DNA of 64,000 bases, from the NCBI GenBank assembly GCA_014898425.1, contig RCSZ01000001.1, positions 372,001-436,000 of the forward strand, read 5' to 3'. Positions 1 through 9,984 of this stretch are shown in pieces (position 1 is the first letter of the stretch; each line of letters starts with the position of its first letter). Both the position numbers and the translations under genes were made by a program. The stretch is from Botryotinia globosa (taxonomy: Eukaryota > Ascomycota > Leotiomycetes > Helotiales > Sclerotiniaceae). The notes beneath the pieces were generated by a model that saw nothing but the letters and a program-made list of their open reading frames with translations, was not told the DNA's origin and searched no databases.

Positions 1-828
1 CAAACCAGTGTTCTTGACCAAGCTATCCGTATCATTCAAGCTTCCATCGATGTCCTTACGGAATTGGGATATCTATCAAGCGTCGTGCAAATGATCACTT
101 TACTTCAATGTATCAAATCAGCTCGTTGGCCTGAAGACCACGCTTTGTCTATCTTCCCTGGTGTAGTTCCTGATTTCAAACCATCCAAGGACAACGACAT
201 TCCCACATCACTTCAACAATTCTCAGCCTTACCTCAAAACGTGTACCAATCTCTCAAAAACAAACTACAACTTCCAAGTAGAAATACACAAGCTTTTGAT
301 AAAGCAGCAAACATGATACCGAACTTGAAAGTTGAAGTACAAAATGTTACTGCGTTGAAAATGGATGTTGTAATCAAGAGACTTAATGGGTTGGTGGATA
401 AGGAAGGGAAAATGTATGCGCCTCGATTCCCCAAGAGTCAGAGTGAGGGATGGTTTGTTGTGCTTTGTAGCAAAGGAAGTGATGAGGTGGCTGCTATTAA
501 GAGATTGGGTTGGAGTGCTCCTAAGACCAACTTGAAGAGTAAAGGTGCTCAGAATGTAAATGCTGGCAATGGAGATGAGGGAAAACAGAATACCAGTGTG
601 ATAGGCATAGGAGTCAAACCTCAAGCAAAAGCAACACTTAAATTTCCTGGAACGGAAGAAGGAGAGGAAGGAAATATCATGGATGGGAGAGTATTCGATG
701 TTTGGGTTGTCAGTGATGGATATAGGGGGTTGATTTATAAGGTTGAAGGGGTAGAGATACCAGATGTCATGAAGGTTAGGGTCGAGGATGAGGGGAAAGG
801 GAAAGATGGGAAGGGGAAGGGAAAATGA
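1..828 (+). CDS. slh1: Slh1/ASCC3-type Ski2-like RNA helicase, C-terminal fragment (5' end outside window)
   Basis: Frame 1 is open from the first base to a TGA at 826-828, giving 275 codons of a larger protein that begins before the window. The fragment reads as the end of a C-terminal Sec63 domain: an amphipathic helix (DQAIRIIQA, then DVLTELGY), the segment ARWPEDHALSIFPGV, and a final beta-rich part (GWFVVLCSK, IKRLGW, FDVWVVSDGYRGLIYKVEGVEIP). Large Ski2-like helicases with two helicase/Sec63 cassettes end this way. In yeast Slh1 (ASCC3 in animals) the protein belongs to the complex that splits collided ribosomes and acts in the cytoplasm; the related Brr2 works in the spliceosome. The ARWP...FPG segment favours Slh1 over Brr2, but this is from memory of the families. 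The tail is lysine/glycine rich (KGKDGKGKGK) and probably disordered. Confidence 0.72.
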   Translation, partial: QTSVLDQAIRIIQASIDVLTELGYLSSVVQMITLLQCIKSARWPEDHALSIFPGVVPDFKPSKDNDIPTSLQQFSALPQNVYQSLKNKLQLPSRNTQAFDKAANMIPNLKVEVQNVTALKMDVVIKRLNGLVDKEGKMYAPRFPKSQSEGWFVVLCSKGSDEVAAIKRLGWSAPKTNLKSKGAQNVNAGNGDEGKQNTSVIGIGVKPQAKATLKFPGTEEGEEGNIMDGRVFDVWVVSDGYRGLIYKVEGVEIPDVMKVRVEDEGKGKDGKGKGK

Positions 829-1323
829 GAAACTGATGGTAGTCGGTGTGAGAGGATAGGAAGGGGAAGATAGAGGACGATGAAGTAAATAGATGCATAC
901 ATGAGTATGAATATACGAACGTGTATACTTATGTACAGAACAGAATATGAAATCATGATATACCTACTATTCAAGATTTTTTTTCAAATCAGAATCCCTC
1001 TCTATAGATATTGAATGTGGGATCTTGATTGACGTCCATCAAGGGGGTGTGGGCCAAATTAGACGTGAAGTTCATATTGTTTACCACAAACACCTTCTAT
1101 CTCTTCCAATTTTTGGTCAGTTCTGACTTTTCGGCGGAAACCTTATGCGTAATGAGGACACACAATTACAACAGCTGAATTTTGCAATAAAAACCCTGGA
1201 TGTAATTATTCGAACCCTTGGGTAGATAGATTAGATACATGTGGCACAGCATGCAAGTAAGATCAACTGTTTGAAGTGAGCGAGTTGAAATATCTTTACC
1301 CCTCTTCAATTGATTATTCTAAG
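829..1323. other. Intergenic spacer between helicase and P450 pseudogene
   Basis: This holds the 3' flank of the helicase gene and the 5' flank of the P450. It is moderately AT-rich. I see no conserved open frame, RNA gene or repeat in it. Confidence 0.6.
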
Positions 1324-3088
1324 ATGTATTTAATAAATAAAAAATACCTATTTATGTTTTTCGGGTTTAACTATCTATCTGTATCCAAGTTGTATGTAAC
1401 AGTACCAACCCTTGAAAAATTTCTCAAGTCTCTGTCCAGATTCCCAGAAGAGAAACATGAGTACACCTTCCCCTCGTCTAATCCTCCTGAATTACCATTC
1501 AAGGAATGGGGTTTTGCAGTCCTCACAGTATTCATTCTCGTACGTATACATATCTATAAAAAATCCCCGACATCTCATCGCGTACTCACAATCGCAGTAC
1601 CATATTTCCCACACAATCCACACCATTTACCTACACCCACTCTCCGCATTCCCGGGTCCGATCCCCTGGATCTGCACACGCATCCCCTACCCCCAAGACG
1701 TGTACGCTCTGCACTGCAAATACGGACCCATCGTGCGTATTGCCCCCGATGAACTCTCCGTCGCGACCTCGCTGGCCTGGCACCATATCTATTCGAATCA
1801 CGGGAACACCCCGCGTTCCCGAAAAGTTATCTTTGGCATGGGGGTAAGACCGGCAGACCTATGTCTGTGCTTAATGCGCTGGAGCCTGCAACGCATCGCA
1901 GATTTCGCGGGGCGATGGACCGCGCGTTTACGGAGCGCGCGGTGGGGAGACAGGAGGGCATGATTGTGTCGTATGTGGATGGTTTGATGACGCGCTTACG
2001 GGATCTCGTAGAGGGGAATGCCGATGCGGTCGAGAGTGTGGTTGTGGATATCGTTCGCTGGTATGGCTTCTTTACTTTTGATCTCATCGGCGATTTGGGA
2101 TTCGGAGAATCATTTCGATGTTTGGAGAGCGAGGAATATCATCCCTGGGTCGCGATGATTTTTTATTCTCTGCGCCCAGCGACGTATCGAGCTTCGCTGG
2201 GCTATTATCCGGGAGTGAGTTGGTTGCTTGCGTATTTGGTGCCGGAGAGTGTGCTGAGGAAACAGAGGGAACATTGGAATCTGGCGGTGGAGAAAATGAA
2301 TCGTAGACTGGAGAGAGAAATGTCGAGACCTGATATCATTTCCCTGATCAAACGCGATGAGGATGGGAAAGATGGATTGACGATTCAGGAGTTGCAAGCG
2401 ACAGCTAGCGTCATCATTGTTGCCGGAAGCGAAACGACAGTGAGTGTCCTGAGCGGATCTCGTGAACAACCCCGAGAAACTCACCTTTCTCACCTCTGAA
2501 ATCCGCGAGAAATTCGAGAAAGAGGAGAAAATATCCATTGCCACGCCGAAAGAAACCGCCTACCTAAACGCAGTCATCCAGCAAGGATTCCGACTCTGCA
2601 ATCCCACGTAAGAAACCCATTCTCCCCCTTCCGTATCCCGTACCCCAACCTAACAATGCACAGTCCAGTCGGTCTCCCACGCGTGGTACCTCCAGGCGGG
2701 GGCCGAGTATGCGGATACCACCTCCCAGAAAACATATTCGTCAACGTGCATCCCCTATCCATCTCCTTCTCGGCTGAATATTTCCACAAGCCGTCTGAAT
2801 TTCACCCGGAGAGATGGCTCGCAGCAAACGATCCTTCGTCTCCTTTTTACAACGACAATCGCAATGCAGGACAAGTTTTTGGCGTGGGTCCGCGCTTTTG
2901 CATTGGGAAACCTCTGGCGATGGCGGAGTTGCAACTTGTGCTTGCGAGAATGGTGTGGAGGTTTGATTTGGAGAAGGTGGATAGATAGTGAGACGGGGAA
3001 TTTGAAATGGGAGGAGCAGAGAGTTTTCACGGTTGTAGAGCGGAAACCTTTTGAAGTAGGGTTGAGAATACGCTCGGCACTACAATAG
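1324..3088 (+). pseudogene. Cytochrome P450 (CYP65/isotrichodermin-hydroxylase-like), disrupted in three places
   Basis: A membrane-bound heme mono-oxygenase by family. Seen in order: N-terminal hydrophobic anchor (WGFAVLTVFIL) and the proline-rich hinge HPLSAFPGP; GPIVRIAPDEL; helix-C region HRRFRGAMDRAF; helix-I AGSETT; PERW; and the heme loop FGVGPRFCIGKPLA with its cysteine ligand. Two introns fit the consensus: 1540-1597 (phase 0) and 2608-2663 (with a CTAAC branch site). Start is uncertain; ATGs at 1324 and 1354 are possible. Three frame breaks remain that no normal intron explains: a net -1 shift near 1793-1815; a shift with about four missing conserved residues just after helix I (near 2442-2462); and a 4-bp tandem duplication at 2981-2988 creating an early stop, after which the family C-terminus continues in another frame to 3088. 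Probably a young pseudogene; assembly error is the alternative. Confidence 0.8.
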
Positions 3089-3202
3089 TGTTGATTTACA
3101 TATTCTCTTAGGATTATTGTCCTCCTCCCACCTCCAATCAAAGTTTTCACAGTTGTAAAATGAAAAAACCCTTTGAAATGAGGTTAAGAACACTCTCAAC
3201 CT
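3022..3202 (+). repeat. Imperfect tandem duplication of the P450 3' end
   Basis: About 60 bp at 3022-3080 (the last codons of the P450 coding sequence, beginning AGTTTTCACGGTTG) recurs at 3142-3202 beginning AGTTTTCACAGTTG. Most differences are transitions, and most read G in the first copy and A in the second. The second copy lies past the gene's end and is non-coding. Confidence 0.7.
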
Positions 3203-3631
3203 GAAGACAATCCGAGATAAATGCATCATTGAAAATATATCGCTAAATTATATCTACACAAAGCACTTTGAACAGCCCTTTTGAATGAATGGTCCATCTC
3301 TGCAGTGATACTATCACCATTAGCATCATCACACGTCACTGATCTCACAAAACACCATGTATAAAAAATCTCAAAATTCAACAGAAAAGAATTACAATGA
3401 TATCATCATAAACTAATTAACAACCATCTAGCCCACGCCCGAATGATCGATCCATCTACCATCTAATCTAAGTGTGATGATCCATCCATTTTTTCATCTA
3501 TCATTCAGCAGATGCATGCGTTCTTATAAGCATACTCCGACGCCCGCAAAACAAAGCAAAGCCTTTGATCAATACCCACCCATCAACTCATCATTTTCCT
3601 TTCAAATAGTCTAATTCTCAGCCCAATTCAT
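3203..3631. other. Convergent 3' spacer between P450 and FAS beta
   Basis: AT-rich spacer that should carry the 3' untranslated end of the minus-strand FAS beta gene. No open frame, RNA gene or clear repeat is visible. Confidence 0.55.
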
Positions 3632-6600
3632 TTAATGAGTTCCATTAACACCATTTGTCTCTGCCTCAACCTCATCTCCACTAGGTTCCTCATAACCATC
3701 TTGGTATTTGTCCCAGTTAGCCAACACATTGCCAATCTTTGGACTATTAGTCAAACGATAAACATCCTCGAAATATTCCTTGGTCAATTCGAATGGTCTA
3801 GCTGTAACGTTAGGAATGTATTTTCCAATCAATTTGCTGGGATCGATAGTTGTCTTGTTAATCTTCTTGAGCAAGAAACTTCTGAATGGTTTGACTCCAC
3901 TTCTCAAGAATGTGGAGTGGAAAGGCACATCGATACCCTTGAGGGGAATGGTAGCGAAACCTCTTTGGAGATCGAGAGGTTTAGGCTTGGCTTCGGTTTG
4001 TTTCGCACATTCGCGGATGATTTCGACGAGATGTGCTTTGACGTCATCGAGACTCAAGGTTTGCATGAGCTCTTGGATGTCGATTTTCTGAGCTTTGAGG
4101 TAGTTGGTTACACCAGTGAGAGTGTCAAGAGCTCTGAGATCACCAGCGCAAACGTATTGCATATTGGCAATGTTGTAGTTGACAATTTCCAACAACCAAC
4201 TGGTTTCCTCAGCAATGTTTGCAACAACATATTGAAGGGCTTCTTCGTTGAAGGTCTTGGAAATTCTGCTAGGGTTGACAGCGCACATGGAGTAGTTGGA
4301 TCGTCCAGAGGCATCACGTTCGACAGCAACTTGCATGGTCAAACCTCTGTAGAAGACGACAGAAACCAGACTCTCAATTGGCATGACATCTGCCAAAGCA
4401 GCAAGGGCAGAATATTCTCCGAGGGAGTGACCAGCGAAACTGCTGTCACGTTGAACAAGACCCTTAGAGCGCATATCTTCGAAACTTGCCTTCTCCATCA
4501 ATGTCAAGGCGGGTTGTGTGAATTGAGTGGCAGAGAGAAGACCGGTTGGGGATCTGTAGGTGTAGGATGTAGTTCGTTCATCAACTTCCTTGAACATCTT
4601 CTCGGATTTGATAGAACCATCGGCACCGACAGTTTCGAAAGTCATAGACATATAGTTTTGACGAATTGCCTTACCACGGGGACCACCAAAATGAATGGTG
4701 AGCTCCTTGGGGTTGTTCTTGACAATGTTGGTGATTGCGAAACCTGATGTATTGTTAGAAATGATATCGTAAAAAGTGACTTGAGTAACTTACCATAGTT
4801 GTCCATGAAATGCTTGTCGGCACGATCCCATACTTCCTTAGCGACAGGACTGCTGGCATACAACTCCATACCCATTCCTTGTTCTTGAGAACCTTGACCA
4901 GTGAAAACATAAGCTGAGACTGGTTGTTCGACTTCAGCCTCACCAAGTAAGACCTTATCTTCAGTCTCCTTGTTGCTAGCCTCAACCTTGATGATCTTGC
5001 GACCAGCAACCATACCCACATGTTGCAACTTGACTTCAATATCATCGTTTGGAAGAACCATACCTGTCAGTTGAGCATGGAAACTGCGAACACGACCAAC
5101 GTGGTTCTCTGCAGCCCAAGTCTCGACTAAGCTGCGAACAGCTGCACTTGAGTACATACCATGGGTGATAGTACCAGGCAGGTTTGCGTAGCTAGAAAAG
5201 ACACGAGAAACGTGAATAGGGTTGTAATCACCCGAAACACGAGCATAGGTTTCGTTGGATGTTGGTGCTCTGAGAGAGAGAGGAGTCTTTCCATTGAGAG
5301 GGATAGGGTTCTCGAAGTTGATTGGTTGTTCAATTGAAGATCCATGACGCTCAAGGTAATCAATGACTGGGTTACCATGAGAAACACCAGCTTCGTACTC
5401 GACGCTTGCAACTTGGATGATCTCCTTGGTTGGAAGCTCCAACAAAACTTGACCTCTAGTCTCAACACTTGAGAAAACGGTCTTGTTCTTGAAGCGGACA
5501 AGACTCTCAAGACGGAAGGTCAAGGTTTGACCAAGCAACTCGTGATCTGGCTCATCCAAGTTGAACCACTCCTTAGATCTCAAGACAGCAACATCCTTCG
5601 AGGTAGCGAGATGGATTTGCATAGGTGTCTCAGTCTTACGCTGGAAGGTGTTCTCAAAATCGGTGTATGCACCCCTGTACAAGAATTGTGAAGTAACTTC
5701 CATTACTGGTCTGCCTTCTCTGGTAATGGTACCGCACACCTCGACCATCTTACCAGAGTCCTGGTTAAGAACAGCATTGATCTGGGCTGTAGTCTCAACT
5801 TCGTCACCCTTCTTCAATGGTTCAGCTCCAGGGATCATGCGGAATCCGTTAGAAAGATGCACGAGTTTGAGAAGATCACCATCAATTGTTCTAGGGAAGA
5901 TTGGCTTGGTAATGGCCTTCCATCCAACAACGATGGCAAAATCCATAGGAGCGAAAACCTCCTTACCAGGTCGGTCAACGAAAGCTTCCCCAGTGTTTCC
6001 AACAGCATGAACGAAGTCGTTGATAGCTTCACTGGTGATGGTAGCCTTGCCACCATTGAAGATGCCAGTGACTGAAGCGTCGAGGTCAAGAGTCTCGCCA
6101 CCGAACCAGGCTCGCCAGTAGAACTCCTTGATACGGTCATTTCTATCATTCATGACTTCGCGAATTGGAGCATAACCAGCCTCAGGGTGGTATGTGAACT
6201 TCAATGGAAGAGATACTGGCTTGCCAACAGCAGTTGTGTCTTTGATCATATTGACTAAGATCTCGTTCTTGCCAACCAATTTCACGTCAATGACTGTAAC
6301 GTAGTGATTTGGTCTAGGTTGCTCCTTGACTGTGATCACGGTCTTTGAAGGATCGTTAGGATACGCGATCTCAACGAAAAGACCCTTGACGGGAGAGAAG
6401 ATTCGTTTCATTGGGTTTGTTTGGAATTTTTGGCCTTGAACAAATACCTCTGAAGTGAAAAGAGCATGTCGCCAAGATCTCTTACGGCCTGCAAGCAATG
6501 AGAGCCAAGCCTCGAGAGATGGCAGAACAGCAGTGGGAGAGTATGACAATCGGTAAGTAGTCTTGTCAGCATCTTCCGAAATTGTGAGACCTTCAACGTC

Positions 6601-9600
6601 GACTTCCTCCTCAGTTTCAATGAGCTTGCCACCAAAGTATTCAAGCACTGGGATAGACGATTCATCTCCACCGTAGATGTCTTGGGTCAAAGACTTGATG
6701 TGTGAGTTGTGAATACCGTCAAGAATTTCCTTGATTGGCTCATCGACAACCTTGGAGTATTTGACAGCTATTGGTCCTTGCAAGATACAAGTTCTGCCTA
6801 CATCTTGATCGATGACAGCCTCAAGATCTTCAGATTGCCAGAGAGAATCTTTCTTGAAGAAGAATTCAAAGTTTTCGTCAAGAGATGGCACGAAAGTAGT
6901 TGGTTTTTGACCTCTACGTTGGCAAAGCATGAGGAAGTGTTGAACATCTTGAGCGTTGATGAGTTGTTTCTCCGATTCTGGGTAAGCAGCTAAAATCTTT
7001 TCCACAGTTGGGTAGGGATCTTCCAAATCTGCGTAAGATTGGAGCATGGATGGCTGTCCTTGAGCAGTCGTGAAACGCTCCTCAACACGGCGAATGAAGT
7101 CACCAGTGAGCTTGATGTATGATTTGTCGATCCAGCGAGACTCGTGCTTGACATACATCAAATCTACCATTCTGCGGACAACTTCACCATATGTCATGTC
7201 CTCAAGATCAACTGCCTCCCCGGCTTTGTTTCGTCCAAACCAAACCTTTTGGAAATCATCATTCAACTTCTTGATGATGTAATCACGGTTCTTCTTCAAC
7301 TCAGGTACTCGCTTGTCCTTTGGAAGACTGAAGATTTTGGCATCCATCTCAGCCCAGAATTTAACACCACGAGTCGCCAACTTGTGAATTGGCTCACCCA
7401 TCTCGGATCGAACAGTGATAACACCACCGGCAGGACCCTTGTAGGTCTTCTCCCATGAGGCATCATCAACACCTTCGGCTTCCGTGATGGCTTTCTTGGC
7501 ATTTATGCTGGTACGTGCTTCCTTGGCTGTCATTACACGACTACCAAAGAGACATCCATCGAATGGCATTGGGGGGTAGCCATAATTCTTTGACCATGCA
7601 CCAGTGAAGTAAGGATAAGTATCTTCTGCGCCACCGAAACCACTGCCTGCGACCAAGAGAATGTTCTCCTGTCTTCTGATACGCGAGTACATTGAAAGAA
7701 TTGGTTGATGGAAATCCTCAAAGGAGTGATGTCCTCCTCCACGACCTCCAGTCCACTGAAGGATCACTGGGAAAGTTGGGTTAGCCTTTGCAATATTGAC
7801 GACAGCTTGGATGGCATCCATAGATCCTGGCTTGAACGAGATATGTTTTAAGCCAAGAGTTTCAATATATTCTTGTGCCACCTCGATGGAAGGTACACCA
7901 GCACCGATTGTGAGACCTTCGATTGGTACACCTTCTGCACGTAACTGTCCGAGGAGTGGAATTTGCCATTGCATAGCACGTGGGTTGATGTAGATGAGGT
8001 TGACAGAGATACCACGACCAGCTGGAATGGCATTCTCAATCTTCCTAAACGCTTCGGTCATAGTCTTGGCATTGTAGTATCCACCTCCAGCCAACTCAAT
8101 TTGATAACCGGCATTCATAGTCGCAGCAACGAAATCCCAAGGAACAGTACATGGTGTCATACCCGCAACCATGAGAGGGGGAACTCCCAAGATTCGACTC
8201 ATCTTTGTGTCCACAAATGTCTGACCGGTTGAGGTCTTGACCAATTTTGGACCATGCTCCTTTACCCAATCGACTGCATATTTGACGGCGTGTTCCTCAT
8301 CACGATCGAAAAGCTCGGGCTTGTAACCGACCTCTGGAACGGTACCACTGACTGTGCCAGCTAAGATAACACGAACACCGGTTCCATCCTTGTTGCGGCT
8401 GGTCAAAACACCAAGACCAGACACACCACCAGGGCCGAAATCCAGGACGTGAGTTGCATTTGGGAAAACTGTAGCTTTTTCCCACTCAACAGTATCGTGG
8501 GTAATCAAACGCACCAAAGTTGGCACAATGTTGCCCTGAATATCATCCCGGATATCCTTTCCAGTATTCGTGTCGTAGACAGGAATGCCCAACGCTTTGC
8601 TATCAATCTTAACATCTTTTAGATCTTCGTTGATATGGTTTGTAGCTTCAGCAAGATATTTGCTGTGGAAAGGTGATGTGATTGGCAAGAATCTGTTTAC
8701 AAATCTAACTTTGCGCTCTGTGAACGGAATTCTATTCTGGTCAAGACCAGTTGGAGCCTTGACTTTACGTAATTGAAGGTTGAGACCATACAGAGAAATG
8801 GGAGGTCCTGAAACAACCATATTTCTAGCACTGTTAATCAGAGAGATGGCGATTTGTCTATCTTCGGGAAGATATTTGTTGGTTGCGTCGATGTGTTCCT
8901 GAACTTGAGCTTGCGATAAATCACGGATGCTCAACATAGGGGTGGGTGTTCCTTCGCCATTGTCTACGGAGTCCTGGAGAATATTGGGTGCGAGAGAGGT
9001 TCTTGGGAATGTCTGCTGGCTGCGGGATCCAATCCAGAACAAGACTGTAAGAGCTGAAACTGCGACCTTGTCGAATGAGTCCCATGAGTCTGCAGCAGAG
9101 GTAGCAGCAGCCAAAACAACACCTTGAGAGTGACCAGTTGTTCCACTAATCCTGTCTCTGAATTGTCCAGGAGTAAGTCCCAAAACTCTGCAGGTCACAG
9201 CATAATGACAGAGCTGTACCAAACCAATCAGTGGGAAACTGACTGGTGCCGAAACCAAATAATTGAGATCTGGAGTGGACTCAGGATCATGAAGCCAGGA
9301 CATAATGTCCAAACCCTTTGGATATAATTTCTCGGCTCTGGAATCCTTTGACAGACTCTGCAGCAGTTCTGCAGATTCGGTGATTAAATCCTCCACAAAG
9401 ACTGCATATGTGCTATACAGTTCCCGAAGCTCATCAAAGTACTCTTCGATATTTCCTTGACCACCAAAAACATTATAAATTTTGGCTTCCTCGTCGCTAG
9501 CTGCTCTGAACAATGCTGATTCGTGAGGGCGAATTGGCCTATTGCTAGCTGCACGCGCAGCATAGTAGGATTGGACTACCTTGAGTTTCTTTGCATCGAT

Positions 9601-9984
9601 TCCAGGCAGGGTAGCAACCAAAGCGTGAGCCTCATTGCCCCTCAAGAAGCCACGTTCGAATTCGTTCAAAACGAGTTTCAAAACCTCCTCGTATGATCCT
9701 TGCGCATCGTCTTCTCCCTCATCAACTTCTTGTGCTACAAACCCCAAATATCTGGCAACAAGCTCGGCCACGGATGAAGGCTCGTCATCTTGTGCGAGTT
9801 CGTCTGTAGGCTCGGGGAGGGAAGCCAGAAAACGGTCTTTGATCTGAGAAGCTTGGAAATGTATATTTGTGGGTATCAAAAATGAATGCTCTAATGAGCC
9901 ATGTGAGAGAACGAGTGGTCGCAGAGATGATGAGGATCGTGGTGTTGAGACGCCCGTCTGAGGGCCGGTGGCAGTACCGTACAT
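3632..9984 (-). CDS. fas1: Fatty acid synthase beta subunit; complement(join(3632..4743,4794..9984))
   Basis: Beta chain of the cytosolic alpha6-beta6 fatty-acid synthase that makes palmitoyl/stearoyl-CoA. The model gives 2100 residues, as expected for the family. Start: the first in-frame ATG at 9984 ([11 protein letters not shown], the usual fungal N-terminus); the frame is open for 25 more codons upstream but without an ATG. One 50-bp phase-1 intron at 4744-4793 (GTAAGT...CAG) splits the last domain. Domains in order: acetyltransferase with GHSQG near residue 280; FMN-binding enoyl reductase around 560-850 ([22 protein letters not shown]); double hot-dog dehydratase with GDYNPIHVS near 1583; malonyl/palmitoyl transferase with [13 protein letters not shown] near 1835. 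No lesions. It is divergent from the alpha-subunit gene at 12800, so the two obligate partners share an upstream region. Confidence 0.97.

Noticed and set aside
1843..1850. A GTAAGA donor in the P450 near 1844
   Set aside because: The frame that continues through this point encodes the expected family sequence, so using it as a donor would delete conserved residues; it does not explain the nearby frameshift.
2442..2480. GTGAGT after P450 helix I as the donor of a very short intron that would mend the frame
   Set aside because: The only nearby acceptor gives an intron of under 40 bp with no clear branch site and would remove conserved residues; a deletion fits better.
3635..4747. A 370-codon plus-strand open frame opposite the FAS beta 3' end
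   Set aside because: It is the antisense shadow of a highly conserved coding exon, with no domain of its own.
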